Below, piece by piece: positions 1 through 7,969 of a stretch of DNA of 53,509 nucleotides (its first letter is position 1; each line of letters starts with the position of its first letter). The notes under the pieces are model-generated. The model did not search any database. It was not told the origin of the DNA and saw only the letters and a list, made by a program, of their open reading frames with translations. This stretch comes from Gemmatimonadota bacterium (lineage in GTDB: Bacteria > Gemmatimonadota > Gemmatimonadetes > Gemmatimonadales > GWC2-71-9). Both the position numbers and the translations under genes were made by a program. Location of the stretch: the NCBI GenBank assembly GCA_022563595.1, contig JADFNB010000002.1, positions 1 to 53,509 on the forward strand. The letters run 5' to 3'.

Positions 1-180
1 CGTTCCCCGAGGCATAATCGTTCGCTCGCAGGATGTACGCGATGATGTCGGCCGCTCGCCACGGCGCGCCTGCGGTTCGGTGTAAACCCCGCGACCGAGT
101 GACGTCGTGTCGGCCTCCTGTGCGGCCACCGGCGGCCAACCGATCAAGGAGTAAGCGATGATCGCGGTGCCCAGGCGCAT
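1..180 (-). pseudogene. Broken c-type cytochrome gene, running off the left edge
   Basis: From the ATG at 180 (GAGG four bases upstream) the minus strand reads a signal peptide and then GVYTEPQARRGE. That phrase is typical of the start of small secreted cytochromes c. Just after it the frame fails: a different frame carries WRAADIIAYILRANDYASG, which looks like the last helix of the same family. The haem motif CxxCH and the middle of the domain are absent. I read this as an internal deletion that also shifted the frame. The 3' end lies outside the window. The family call rests on these two end motifs only. Confidence 0.6.
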
Positions 181-276
181 CGGACCTCGGTCGGAAGGGT
201 GAGGGTTCCTAATATTACGCGGATTTGGCCGCACGGAAGGGCGGCGGCCCCGCGGGCGGCCGTACCCACGGCGGGC

Positions 277-444
277 TCAGAGCGCTTTGCGGTAGATCGA
301 GACCGCGCCGACGAAGTACGGCACGCGTTCGAGAGATTCCCAACCACGGCGCACGAACAAGCGCGCTCCGTCACTCGCCGCCAGCGGGACTCTCGCCGGC
401 GCGCCCGAGCGACACGATTCGCAGCGACGGGCCGCCAGCTGCGT
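277..444 (-). pseudogene. Truncated GNAT acetyltransferase C-terminus
   Basis: Directly after the stop of the PIN toxin gene, the minus strand is open for about 55 codons. It ends in ASDGARLFVRRGWE, then ERVPYF, SIYRKAL and a stop. This is the usual last strand-helix-strand of a GNAT N-acetyltransferase (A-R-x-F/L-Y/F-x-R-x-G-W/F). No start codon or acetyl-CoA loop is present; the 5' part is missing at the junction with the toxin gene. It is probably a dead remnant of a gene cut when the vapBC pair arrived. Confidence 0.5.
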
Positions 445-879
445 CTACTTCTCAGTCATTGGATTCACCCACCGGACATGACGGAACCGAGCGAAATCAC
501 TGTCGGTGGAACAGAGTTCCGCCCCGCTCTCAATGGCGAGCGCCGCGAGATGCGCGTCGGTCGTGAGATTCCCGGCCGTCCCGGAGACGGCCAGTAAGTC
601 GCGCAGGATACGCCAGTGCTCGTCGCCCGCGTGTAGCACGACCACCGGCGGCTGGGCCAGCCATGCATCAACTGTTGCCACCGCTTGATCCGCCGACAAC
701 GGGTTCGGGAAGACCCACGGATGGGTGGTGACTCTGAGAAAACCCAGGAGCACCACCCACGGGAGCGCGACGGACTCGTCGGCCGAGAGCGTGCGTTCGA
801 GCCACGCCTTGGCGCGTTCGTGCTGAACGGCATCCCGGTTGACGGCGTACAGCAGCAGGTTCAGGTCGACGAGTTTCAC
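445..879 (-). CDS. VapC-type PIN-domain ribonuclease toxin
   Basis: A 144-residue PIN-domain protein, the toxin of a type II toxin-antitoxin pair. PIN toxins cleave RNA with a cluster of acidic residues holding Mg2+. Visible candidates are Asp5 (VDLN), Asp108 (LTTDAHLAALA) and Asp126/Asp128 (STDSDF). The usual mid-protein Glu is not obvious; the segment WVVLLGFLRVTTHP takes its place, a form I associate with one VapC subfamily. It starts at GTG 879, six bases after the stop of the antitoxin gene, so the two are co-transcribed. The target RNA cannot be told from sequence. Confidence 0.85.
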   Translation of the reverse strand: MKLVDLNLLLYAVNRDAVQHERAKAWLERTLSADESVALPWVVLLGFLRVTTHPWVFPNPLSADQAVATVDAWLAQPPVVVLHAGDEHWRILRDLLAVSGTAGNLTTDAHLAALAIESGAELCSTDSDFARFRHVRWVNPMTEK

Positions 880-885
880 CGGCCG

Positions 886-1152
886 CTACTTGCGTCGCTC
901 GAGTTCGCGAGCGGTCTCTTCGTCTTCAAGCGCACCGGCCAGCCTCAGCGCCTTGTCGAGATCGATCTGTGAGGCGGCCTGCCCCATCGAGAAAGCTGGG
1001 CACTCGTATGGCACGGGCGGCGCGCCAGCGCGGTCGTCCAGGCCTCGGCGTAGCACCCGGTTCAGGAGCTGCTTGAACGGCACCCTACTGCGATGCGCCT
1101 CGCGGCGCAGGCGCTTCAGGAGGTCATCATCGAGGTCAACGGTCGTGCGCAT
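886..1152 (-). CDS. VapB-type ribbon-helix-helix antitoxin
   Basis: An 88-residue antitoxin. The N-terminus MRTTVDLDDDLLKRLRREA is a ribbon-helix-helix DNA-binding fold: strand 3-7, then two helices. The C-terminal part (DLDKALRLAGALEDEE) is acidic and probably wraps the PIN toxin encoded just downstream. The start codon lies inside a long palindrome, which fits autorepression by the antitoxin dimer or the VapBC complex. Family call is firm; partner and operator are inferred from position. Confidence 0.85.
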   Translation of the reverse strand: MRTTVDLDDDLLKRLRREAHRSRVPFKQLLNRVLRRGLDDRAGAPPVPYECPAFSMGQAASQIDLDKALRLAGALEDEETARELERRK

Positions 1153-1193
1153 AATTGATGCTAACGCATCAATTATGTGATGTCAACACATCA
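1150..1193. promoter_or_regulatory. Twin palindromic operator at the vapB start
   Basis: Two 16-bp palindromes, TGATGCTAACGCATCA (1156-1171) and TGATGTCAACACATCA (1178-1193), share the pattern TGATGYYAACRCATCA. Their centres are 22 bp apart, about two helical turns, so two dimers could sit on the same DNA face. The first one extends to perfect 12-base arms (1150-1161 and 1166-1177) and includes the antitoxin start codon. This is the expected layout for cooperative autoregulation by a ribbon-helix-helix antitoxin. Confidence 0.65.
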
Positions 1194-1350
1194 TGACTCA
1201 CGGTTGGTGGATGGTCAGCCCATGTCCCGCGCCAGCAGCTCTTGGACGCAAGGGTGGAGGCGGAAGGCGTGGTAGAGCGTAGTCGATTGTATCACAAGCA
1301 TTTATCTCACCGTCGTCGGTACACCCCGGCGGGAATTCTTGTGCATTATA

Positions 1351-1383
1351 TTGTCATCATTGCTAAATTATATATATTAATTT
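1351..1383 (+). promoter_or_regulatory. Candidate promoter and palindrome of the second vapBC pair
   Basis: An AT-rich island in GC-rich DNA. TTGTCA (1351-1356) and TATATT (1373-1378) are 16 bases apart, like -35 and -10 boxes. The ATG at 1384 comes only six bases after the -10 and has no Shine-Dalgarno sequence, so the message may be leaderless. AAATTA (1365-1370) and TAATTT (1378-1383) form an inverted repeat around TATATAT that could be the antitoxin's operator. Confidence 0.5.
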
Positions 1384-1662
1384 ATGGCCAAGAAACGTCG
1401 TCGTGCTGGCGAGGTGCGCGAACCGTTGCAGGTGTATCTGACGGCGGACGAGCGCGCCCTGCTCGACCGTGTCGCAGAGTCTCACGGGATTTCGCGTGCC
1501 GAGGTGTTGCGGCGGGGAATCCGCGCCTTTGCATTGGAGGAAGGAGACGGGACCGGAAGTCCGGTATTCACCCTGCTGTCGTCACTGGCGGGGGACGATT
1601 GGCCGGACGACGTTGCTGCCCATCACGATGAGTACCTGACAGACGCGTACCGCACACAATGA
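1384..1662 (+). CDS. Ribbon-helix-helix antitoxin of the second vapBC pair
   Basis: A 92-residue protein. A basic start (MAKKRRRAGEVREP) leads into LQVYLTADERALLDRVAESHG and ISRAEVLRRGIRAFA, a ribbon-helix-helix DNA-binding unit of about residues 14-52. The rest is acidic (residues 52-88) and likely binds the toxin. Its last codons overlap the next gene by 4 bases (ATGA), the standard arrangement of an antitoxin-toxin operon. It is unrelated in sequence to the antitoxin at 886-1152 and points the other way. Confidence 0.8.
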   Translation: MAKKRRRAGEVREPLQVYLTADERALLDRVAESHGISRAEVLRRGIRAFALEEGDGTGSPVFTLLSSLAGDDWPDDVAAHHDEYLTDAYRTQ

Positions 1663-2081
1663 GTCGGCGCGTCTTTCTCGACACGTCGGGGTGGCTCGCG
1701 GTTCTCTCATCACGCGAGGCGCTGCACGAGGACACGGTGCGGGCGTACCGCGACGTGCTCGAGGCCAGGCGAGGGTTCGTGACCACGAACCTGGTGATCG
1801 CCGAGATGCACGCCCTGCTTACCCGCAACCGCGGAGCCGATGCGGCGCTCGCGTTTCTGGATGCTTTGAAGCAGGACGCTGCACACGAGGTGCGCTTTGT
1901 ATCCCCCGCGCTGCAGGACAACGCGGTCAACCGATGGCTGCGCCCGTTTGGCGACCACGCGTTTTCGCTGACCGACGCGACGAGTTTTGAGGTGATGCGC
2001 GAGTTGCTGATCACAACGGCGTTAGCGTTGGACAATCATTTCAGTATCGCGGGGTTCCAGCGGCTCCCTGCTACACAATAA
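1659..2081 (+). CDS. VapC-type PIN-domain toxin, second pair
   Basis: A 140-residue PIN ribonuclease with all four usual acidic positions visible: Asp8 (VFLDTSGW), Glu49 (NLVIAEMHALL), Asp106 (SLTDATSF) and Asp125 (ALALDNHF). It starts at the ATG that overlaps the antitoxin stop. The final residues (FSIAGFQRLP) are typical of this COG1848-like group. It is not a copy of the toxin at 445-879: motifs agree but flanking sequence differs. Confidence 0.87.
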   Translation: MSRRVFLDTSGWLAVLSSREALHEDTVRAYRDVLEARRGFVTTNLVIAEMHALLTRNRGADAALAFLDALKQDAAHEVRFVSPALQDNAVNRWLRPFGDHAFSLTDATSFEVMRELLITTALALDNHFSIAGFQRLPATQ

Positions 2082-2155
2082 CCGGACAAGATCGAACTCG
2101 CGCTTTGCCTAGCGAGGCCTGCTCCGTGACAGAACGGACTCGCAGCATCGAGCGG

Positions 2156-2746
2156 TCAGTTCTCTCGCTCCGCAAGCAACGATTGAAAGCGCGGGTGTGA
2201 CCGGAGCGGATCCCACAATGGATCGACCCACAACAGCGCAGGCGAGGCCCACGCCGGATTCTGCTCGGCAGCGGACCAGAGGTAGTCGGCCGCCCGATCG
2301 AATTCCCCCATCAGCAAGAACGCGATGCCGAGCTCAAAGAAATCATGGGCACCACCCGGCGAGCCGGCATCATAAACAGACTGCGCGGCGAAAGCCATCT
2401 CTTGGGCCCGATTCGGCTGCCCGAGCCCAGCGTAGAGCATCGCTAGGTGGACCATGTTGCCCGTGTTGTCAGGCTGCGCGGCCGAGCTCACGCTGAATCG
2501 TGTAACGTCCGCGTTGGTGGTCTGCCAGATGCCACCTGCGGCCGCGGCGACGAAGAACGTCTTGGAGGGGCTCGGGATCCCCTCGATGTCGGTGACGCGT
2601 CCCCCCATGTTCGCAGGGCCGATCGAGCGCCACCGGAACGCGTCGAGGGTCGCCGAATCGAGCGGGGTGGAGAGCTGGCCGTGGGCGGCGCCCGCGGCGG
2701 TGAGCAGAAGCGTGACCAGAACCGGCCAGATGCGTCGGCTATTCAT
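2156..2746 (-). CDS. Chimeric secreted ORF: propeller start joined to a TPR tail
   Basis: About 196 residues from the ATG at 2746. Residues 1-25 are a signal peptide ending ...GAAHGQ. Next comes FRWRSIGPANMGGRVTDIEG and FFVAAAAGGIWQTTNA, the hallmark first blade of the large sortilin/BNR-type exported propellers common in this kind of bacterium. The sequence then switches without warning to TPR-like helices (GNMVHLAMLYAGLGQPNRA, ELGIAFLLMGEFDRAA) and ends with DPLWDPLRSHPRFQSLL. That ending is usual for TPR tails of serine/threonine kinases and adenylate cyclases. The frame is intact, so a product is possible, but it looks like a deletion fusion of two genes. No strong ribosome binding site is visible. 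Confidence 0.5.
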   Translation of the reverse strand: MNSRRIWPVLVTLLLTAAGAAHGQLSTPLDSATLDAFRWRSIGPANMGGRVTDIEGIPSPSKTFFVAAAAGGIWQTTNADVTRFSVSSAAQPDNTGNMVHLAMLYAGLGQPNRAQEMAFAAQSVYDAGSPGGAHDFFELGIAFLLMGEFDRAADYLWSAAEQNPAWASPALLWVDPLWDPLRSHPRFQSLLAEREN

Positions 2747-2844
2747 TGTGATGCCGTTTAGGGAGAGGGTTTGCAACACACCGCCAGCCGCCTAGTCATA
2801 CGCACGGCGGAGTCGATCCGTTATTACGTCGCCGCAGAGCGGCG

Positions 2845-3234
2845 CTACCCTGCCACACGCTTGGCGGTCCAGGGGATCTCCCGGCCGCGCGGGCCGGTCA
2901 GCGTCCCCGTCGCGCTGTCTCCCTCGACCGTGCCGGTAAACCGCATGGTGAAGCTCCGGTCGCCCCTGCCCCGGAACTCGAGCGAGAACGCAATCCGGTT
3001 ACCGTCGACGGAAACGTCGGTGAGCGGCCTCGTCCCGCGTCGTGTCTCGGCGGTGCCACTGAGCGTGTCGCCGTCCTCGATAAACGTGAGCTTCAGCGTG
3101 GTCTCACCGCGTGGCGTCTCGTAGGTGAGTTCCCAGGCGCCGACGACACTTGACGAATCAGCGGCTTGGGCAAGGGCGGGTGTGGCAAGCGCCGGCAGCA
3201 ATGCGGCACCGGCTAGGGCGATGAGCAAGCGCAT
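2845..3234 (-). CDS. Small secreted protein of unknown function
   Basis: 129 residues from the ATG at 3234, chosen because a clear signal peptide begins there (MRLLIALAGAALLPALATPALAQ, cut near residue 24). Upstream in-frame codons do not look coding. The mature part is all beta: VGAWELTYETPRGE, LKLTFIEDGDTLSGTAE, FTGTVEGDSATGTLTG. This resembles small lipocalin-like exported domains often seen near peptidases and amidohydrolases, but I know no function. It lies divergent to the dUTPase gene with about 100 bases between. Confidence 0.6.
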   Translation of the reverse strand: MRLLIALAGAALLPALATPALAQAADSSSVVGAWELTYETPRGETTLKLTFIEDGDTLSGTAETRRGTRPLTDVSVDGNRIAFSLEFRGRGDRSFTMRFTGTVEGDSATGTLTGPRGREIPWTAKRVAG

Positions 3235-3337
3235 AGTATCGATCCTGTTTGAGATGGTCCGCCCTACATACGCAAAGCCGCGCCCGGACGTTAACAGAAG
3301 CAGGTGTGTACCTTCCGTTCCGAACGGAGGGAACGCG

Positions 3338-3784
3338 ATGACGACTGTGCCGCTACAACGTCTCGGCGACGGGGCTATCCTCCCGGCCCGCGCCACCGAG
3401 GGATCGTTCGGCTACGACCTGGCAACCATGGAGGAGACCGTCGTCGGCGAACACCAGACGACGATCGTGTCGTGCGGGTTCAAGCTCGCGCGCGACCTGC
3501 CGCATGACGACAGTGGCGGGCTGGCCATGCTCATCCTGCCGCGCTCGAGTCTCCCGCTGCAACACGGCTTGATCCTGCCCAACGCGCCGGGGCTGGTCGA
3601 CGCCGACTACGCCGGACCGATCGGGATCATCGTGCACAACCTCAGATCCGAGCCGGTGACCCTGGCGGCGGGCACTCGCATCGCGCAGGCCGTCTTCATC
3701 GAGGTCAAGTTCCCCGAGGTGCGGGAAGTGACCGAGGCGGATCCGACGCGCCGGCGTGGCGGGTTCGGGTCGACCGGCTCCTAA
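3338..3784 (+). CDS. dut: dUTP diphosphatase
   Basis: 148 residues. It hydrolyses dUTP to dUMP and pyrophosphate, keeping uracil out of DNA and feeding thymidylate synthesis. All five trimeric-dUTPase motifs are present in order: EGSFGYDL (21-28), PRSSL (68-72), GLVDADYAGP (85-94, with the likely catalytic Asp88), GTRIAQAVF (112-120) and the C-terminal lid RRRGGFGSTG (138-147). The start ATG at 3338 has GGAGGG just upstream, which rules out the longer in-frame extension. Convergent with the ABC exporter gene, 28 bases apart. Confidence 0.93.
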   Translation: MTTVPLQRLGDGAILPARATEGSFGYDLATMEETVVGEHQTTIVSCGFKLARDLPHDDSGGLAMLILPRSSLPLQHGLILPNAPGLVDADYAGPIGIIVHNLRSEPVTLAAGTRIAQAVFIEVKFPEVREVTEADPTRRRGGFGSTGS

Positions 3785-3812
3785 CCGCCCAGCCCGACCG
3801 CGGTATCCCGCT

Positions 3813-5672
3813 CTACAGGTCGCGCGGGCTGCGGGCTCCGGAGCGCGGCAACACGACATCCGCCTCATCCGCCACCGCCGTCGGATCCTCTCCGGGATTC
3901 AGGAAGAGGTCCACTTCGATCTGGTGCTGCATGTCGTGCAGCTGACGGTACCGTCCGTTGAGCGCCATGAGTTTTGCGTGGGTGCCGCGTTCCACAATCT
4001 CACCGTGCTCGAGCACCAGAATCTGATCGGCGCTCCGGATGGTCGACAGCCGGTGGGCGATCACGAACGTGGTGCGGCCGTGCCGGAGCGAGCGCAGGCC
4101 GTCCTGGATCAAGGACTCGCTCTCGCTGTCCAGGCTGGACGTCGCCTCGTCGAGAATCAGGATTCGCGGGTCGGCCAGGACGGCTCGGGCTATGGAGATA
4201 CGCTGGCGCTGTCCTCCAGAGAGCTTCACACCGCGCTCGCCAACGACGGAGTCGTAGCCGTCGTCGAACTCCTCGATGAACCCGTGCGCGTGCGCAACCT
4301 TGGCTACAGCCACGATCTCGTCCCGCGTCGCGTGCGGACGTGCGAAACTGATGTTCTCCGCGATTGTCCCGTCGAACAGGAAGTTGTCCTGCATCACCAC
4401 GCCGAGAAAGCTGCGGTAGTCGTGCAGGCGGAGCGCGGCCAGGTCGCGGCCGTCGATCAGGATGCGGCCCTGGTCGGGGCGGTTGAACGCCATCACCAGC
4501 GAGATCAGTGTGCTCTTTCCGGAGCCGCTCGACCCAACGAGCGCCGTCGTCGAACCCGGGGATGCGCGGAACGAGATCCCGCGCAGCACGGGCGCGCCCG
4601 GCACATAGGCAAAGGTCACGTCGTCGAACTCGATCTCCCCGTCGACCTGCGTGATACCCACCTTGCCCTGATCCTCGTCGTCCTCGGTCGCCGTCCGCCG
4701 AATCTCGCGAATCCGATCGAGCCCCGCGAACGCCTCACTGATCTGGGTGCCGATCTCCGCTATCTCGATCAGCGGGAACGCTACGAGGCCGGTGAAGAAG
4801 ACATACATCACGAACTGGCCCAGCGTCATCGTTCCCGCGATGATCGCGTGCCCACCCACCATGATCATCATCACACCGATCGCGCCGATGACGACGGTGG
4901 TGAACGCTACGACCACCGAGATGGCTGTGATGGTCTTGGCGATGTTCCGGAACAGCCGGTGCACTCCGCGCGCAAACACCAACCGCTCGGAGCGCTCGGC
5001 CACGTACGCCTTCACGACGCGGATACCGCTCAACGACTCCGACAGCCGGCCGGTTACCTCCGCGTTGATCTTACCACGCTCCCGGAAGATGGGCCGCAAC
5101 TTCCTGAACGCGAGCGCCATCGCGCCCCCGAACACACCGAGCACGGTGATCGTGAGTACAGTGAGCTGCCAGTTGAGCCAGAAGAGCACACCAAGCGCGA
5201 TCGCCGCGGTGACGAGGCCACCGATCAGTCGCACCAGTCCCGTGCCGACGAGGTTGCGGATGCCTTCAGCGTCGGTCATGATCCGCGAGATCAGGACACC
5301 GGTCTTCGTCGAGTCGAAGAACCGGACCGGCAGGCGTTCGACGTGCGCCTGCACCTTCTTCCGCATCTCCGTGATCGCCCGCTGGGCGGTTATGCCGAGC
5401 ACTTGTGATAACGCAAAGGACGTCACCGCCTGGACGAGCGTCGCCGCGCCGACCAAGGCCGCGAGCGGCAACAGCAAATCCTGCTGTCCCTTCAGGATCA
5501 CATCGTCCAACAGGTACTTCGACGACCCCGGCAGCACGAGGCCGGCCAACCGGTTCACGATCATGATCACGGATCCCAGCGCGAGACGCCGCCGGTAGGC
5601 CCACATGATGTCGCGCGCCTCCCGCCAGACTCCGGACAACGTCACTCCGCGTTTCTGATCTGCTTCGGCCAT
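3813..5672 (-). CDS. ABC exporter, fused membrane and ATPase domains
   Basis: 619 residues, a half-transporter of the MsbA/BmrA type that should work as a homodimer in the inner membrane. Residues about 30-310 hold six membrane helices. The ATPase domain has Walker A GSSGSGKS (380-387), the Q-loop VVMQDN, signature LSGGQRQR (484-491), Walker B ILILDEA (504-510) and switch His in AHRLST. The ~35 residues after the ATPase core are acidic and unassigned. Substrate cannot be named: lipid, drug and peptide exporters share this form. Divergent from the PP-loop gene, with 58 bases between them. Confidence 0.9.
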   Translation of the reverse strand: MAEADQKRGVTLSGVWREARDIMWAYRRRLALGSVIMIVNRLAGLVLPGSSKYLLDDVILKGQQDLLLPLAALVGAATLVQAVTSFALSQVLGITAQRAITEMRKKVQAHVERLPVRFFDSTKTGVLISRIMTDAEGIRNLVGTGLVRLIGGLVTAAIALGVLFWLNWQLTVLTITVLGVFGGAMALAFRKLRPIFRERGKINAEVTGRLSESLSGIRVVKAYVAERSERLVFARGVHRLFRNIAKTITAISVVVAFTTVVIGAIGVMMIMVGGHAIIAGTMTLGQFVMYVFFTGLVAFPLIEIAEIGTQISEAFAGLDRIREIRRTATEDDEDQGKVGITQVDGEIEFDDVTFAYVPGAPVLRGISFRASPGSTTALVGSSGSGKSTLISLVMAFNRPDQGRILIDGRDLAALRLHDYRSFLGVVMQDNFLFDGTIAENISFARPHATRDEIVAVAKVAHAHGFIEEFDDGYDSVVGERGVKLSGGQRQRISIARAVLADPRILILDEATSSLDSESESLIQDGLRSLRHGRTTFVIAHRLSTIRSADQILVLEHGEIVERGTHAKLMALNGRYRQLHDMQHQIEVDLFLNPGEDPTAVADEADVVLPRSGARSPRDL

Positions 5673-5730
5673 TCGTCAAACATAGTCACCATCCCTGGTC
5701 TTTGTCTCACATGCCCGTATCTTGCCCTGG

Positions 5731-6390
5731 GTGACCTACGCTCTCATGAGTTCCGGCGGCAAGGACTGCACCCTCGCGTTCGACCGCGCCAGGCGAGATG
5801 GCTACGATGTCCGCTACCTCGCCAACATCTACGAAGGAACGACCGACCGGGTACGGTTCCACGGAGTCCGCAAGGAACTCGTCAGCGCGCAGGCGGAGGC
5901 GATGGGACTGGAGCCCATCTTGCGCCACACGACACCCCATGACTTCGAGCCGGTCCTCGTCGAGTTGCTCGACGAGCTGAAGCGGCGTGGATGTCGCGGT
6001 GTGATCTTCGGGAACATCCACCTCGCCGATGTGCGCGCTTGGTACGAGGAACGGGTCACGCGCAGCGGGCTCGAGCACGTAGAACTGCTGTGGGGCGAGC
6101 CTCCGATGGAACTGGTGTATGAGGTCGTAGAGCGGGGCTATCACGGGCTCCTGGTGAGCGTGGACCTGGCGGCGCCCGCCGCCCGCTTCCTGGGCCGAGA
6201 ACTCGACGCCGATCTCCTCACCGACATCGGCATCACCGACGACCTCGATCCGTGCGGCGAGCGCGGCGAGTTCCACACGTTCATCTACGACGGGCCGGAG
6301 TTCCGACACGCGGTCGCCTTCGACCGCGGCGAAACCCTGGAAATCGAAGGGCACCGCTTCATCGACCTGCTGCCGCTGCAAGCGAGATAG
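5731..6390 (+). CDS. PP-loop ATPase, diphthine-ammonia ligase-like
   Basis: 219 residues from GTG 5731; a TTG three codons earlier is also possible. The N-terminal SSGGKDC (7-13) is the adenylating P-loop of the alpha-hydrolase/PP-loop family. Later phrases GVIFGNIHLADVRAWYEER and DPCGERGEFHTFIYDGP match the MJ0570-type domain of eukaryotic and archaeal diphthamide synthetases. Bacteria lack diphthamide, so the bacterial homologues must ligate ammonia or an amine to some other carboxylate. The real substrate is unknown. It precedes the MFS gene on the same strand, with 171 bases between. Confidence 0.75.
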   Translation: MTYALMSSGGKDCTLAFDRARRDGYDVRYLANIYEGTTDRVRFHGVRKELVSAQAEAMGLEPILRHTTPHDFEPVLVELLDELKRRGCRGVIFGNIHLADVRAWYEERVTRSGLEHVELLWGEPPMELVYEVVERGYHGLLVSVDLAAPAARFLGRELDADLLTDIGITDDLDPCGERGEFHTFIYDGPEFRHAVAFDRGETLEIEGHRFIDLLPLQAR

Positions 6391-6561
6391 AACTCGAACC
6401 AACCCGGAGCAAAGCGACCCCGGGCGTCAGCCCTGGGTTCCTGGAGTTCCTGCTCGCGGAAGTCACTCTCGAGGTGAAGAGAAGAGACCACATGGCCGCA
6501 CAGGAACTCGCCGACATACTCGACTACTATCTCACCCATCCCGAGTTGGGATGGGACGAGG

Positions 6562-7803
6562 ATGCCGGGGGACGACCCGATTCCTGAGCAGCCACCCACT
6601 TCGCCTGACAAGTGGCTGATCATCTCGTTGCTCGCGGCCGCGGAGTTGCTGGCAATGAGCCTCTGGTTCTCGGCCACCGCCGTCGTCCCCGCGCTCATGG
6701 ATCACTGGCAGGTGTCGAGCGGCCAGGCGGCATGGCTCACCATGTCGGTGCAGTTGGGGTTCGTAGCGGGCGCGGTAGCGAGCGCCTTGTTCAACATCGC
6801 GGATCTCCTGTCGCCGCGCATCGTCTTCGCCTTCGGCGCCTTCAGCGGCGCCGCACTCAACGCGGCCATTCCCGCCCTGGACACCGGGTTTGTGCCGAGT
6901 GTCGCGCTGCGATTCGGAACGGGGATGTCGTTGGCGCTCGTCTATCCCGTCGGCATGAAGATCATGGCCACCTGGACCCGGAAGAACCGCGGTCTCGGTA
7001 TCGGGCTCCTCGTCGGCGCCCTGACGGTCGGCTCGGCGTCCCCGCACCTCGTCAAGGCGTTCGGTGAGATCACCGCCTGGCGACCTGTGCTCTACAGCGT
7101 ATCGGGGCTCGCGCTCGCCGGCGGGCTGCTCGGGTTAGCCGTAGGACACCTCGGCCCCTACCGCACGACGGTTCCGCGCTTCCGCTGGCGCTACATGAGG
7201 AAAGCGCTCACCGATCGCTCTCTCCGCCTGGCGAACTTTGGCTACCTGGGACACATGTGGGAGCTGTACGCCATGTGGACCTGGATTCCGCTCTTTCTCT
7301 CCCAAGCCTACGCGACCGCGCGCCTCGGTGCACGCGCGGCGGCGGTGGCCGCCTTTGCCGTGATCGCCGTGGGCGGGATTGGCAGCGTGCTCGCGGGACG
7401 GCTGGCAGATCGGTGGGGCCGCACCCGCACGACCATCCTCAGCATGATCGTCAGCGGCACGTGCGCCCTCACTGTGGGGATCTTCTTCCATGGGCACCCG
7501 GTGGCTGTAACGCTCATCGCCCTCATCTGGGGCTTCGCGATCGTCGCCGATTCGGCGCAGTTCAGCACCGCGATCAGCGAGCTGGCGGAGCCGGAATACA
7601 TGGGCACGCAGCTCACGGCCCAGACGGCCATGGGATTCCTCCTGACCATCGGCTCGATCCAGCTGATCCCACGCGTCGTCGAGGCCGCCGGCTGGCGGTG
7701 GACCTTCGCCGTCCTCGCGCTCGGACCGGCACTCGGGTGCTGGGCCATGTGGCTGCTCCAACGGTCTCCGGAGGCGAGCAAGCTCGCGGGTGGGCGGGGG
7801 TAG
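6562..7803 (+). CDS. MFS transporter
   Basis: 413 residues, about twelve membrane helices with no N-terminal signal. The ATG at 6562 follows GGGACGAGG. Loop motif A is clear as GRLADRWGRTRTT between helices 8 and 9. The first helix LLAAAELLAMSLWFSATAV and the segment FGTGMSLALVYPVGMKIMATW resemble the CynX/NarK-like major facilitators. Substrate not inferable; an anion or small organic compound would fit the subfamily. No close functional partner next to it. Confidence 0.85.
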   Translation: MPGDDPIPEQPPTSPDKWLIISLLAAAELLAMSLWFSATAVVPALMDHWQVSSGQAAWLTMSVQLGFVAGAVASALFNIADLLSPRIVFAFGAFSGAALNAAIPALDTGFVPSVALRFGTGMSLALVYPVGMKIMATWTRKNRGLGIGLLVGALTVGSASPHLVKAFGEITAWRPVLYSVSGLALAGGLLGLAVGHLGPYRTTVPRFRWRYMRKALTDRSLRLANFGYLGHMWELYAMWTWIPLFLSQAYATARLGARAAAVAAFAVIAVGGIGSVLAGRLADRWGRTRTTILSMIVSGTCALTVGIFFHGHPVAVTLIALIWGFAIVADSAQFSTAISELAEPEYMGTQLTAQTAMGFLLTIGSIQLIPRVVEAAGWRWTFAVLALGPALGCWAMWLLQRSPEASKLAGGRG

Positions 7804-7969
7804 CCCCCGGCCGCGGCAACCACACGCGGAGATCAGCCTAACTCATTGAGATTGAATACGATAGAATATCACAACCGATGTCCGGGAACACTGCCCGGGG
7901 TTTACGCCTTATGCATATGTCAGCTTTTTTCTCAACTTCATTCTCACCCAACGATGGGAGGGACAGTTC

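Noticed and set aside
1215-1295. Minus-strand open stretch reading LYHAFRLHPCVQELLARDMG before a stop
   Set aside because: It looks protein-like and may be another gene tail, but it is only 26 codons from a GTG and no family could be named.
277-2081. A transposon or integron carrying the two vapBC pairs
   Set aside because: No transposase, integrase, terminal inverted repeats or attC-like sites were seen at the borders.
3756-5408. Long plus-strand open frame opposite the ABC exporter
   Set aside because: It is rich in Arg, His, Asp and Gln with no domain. Such antisense frames are normal in GC-rich genes.
6492-6587. A 31-codon plus-strand ORF (MAAQELADILDYYL...) overlapping the MFS gene start
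   Set aside because: It overlaps a well-supported start codon, has only a weak ribosome binding site and matches nothing I know. It could be a leader peptide but the support is too thin.
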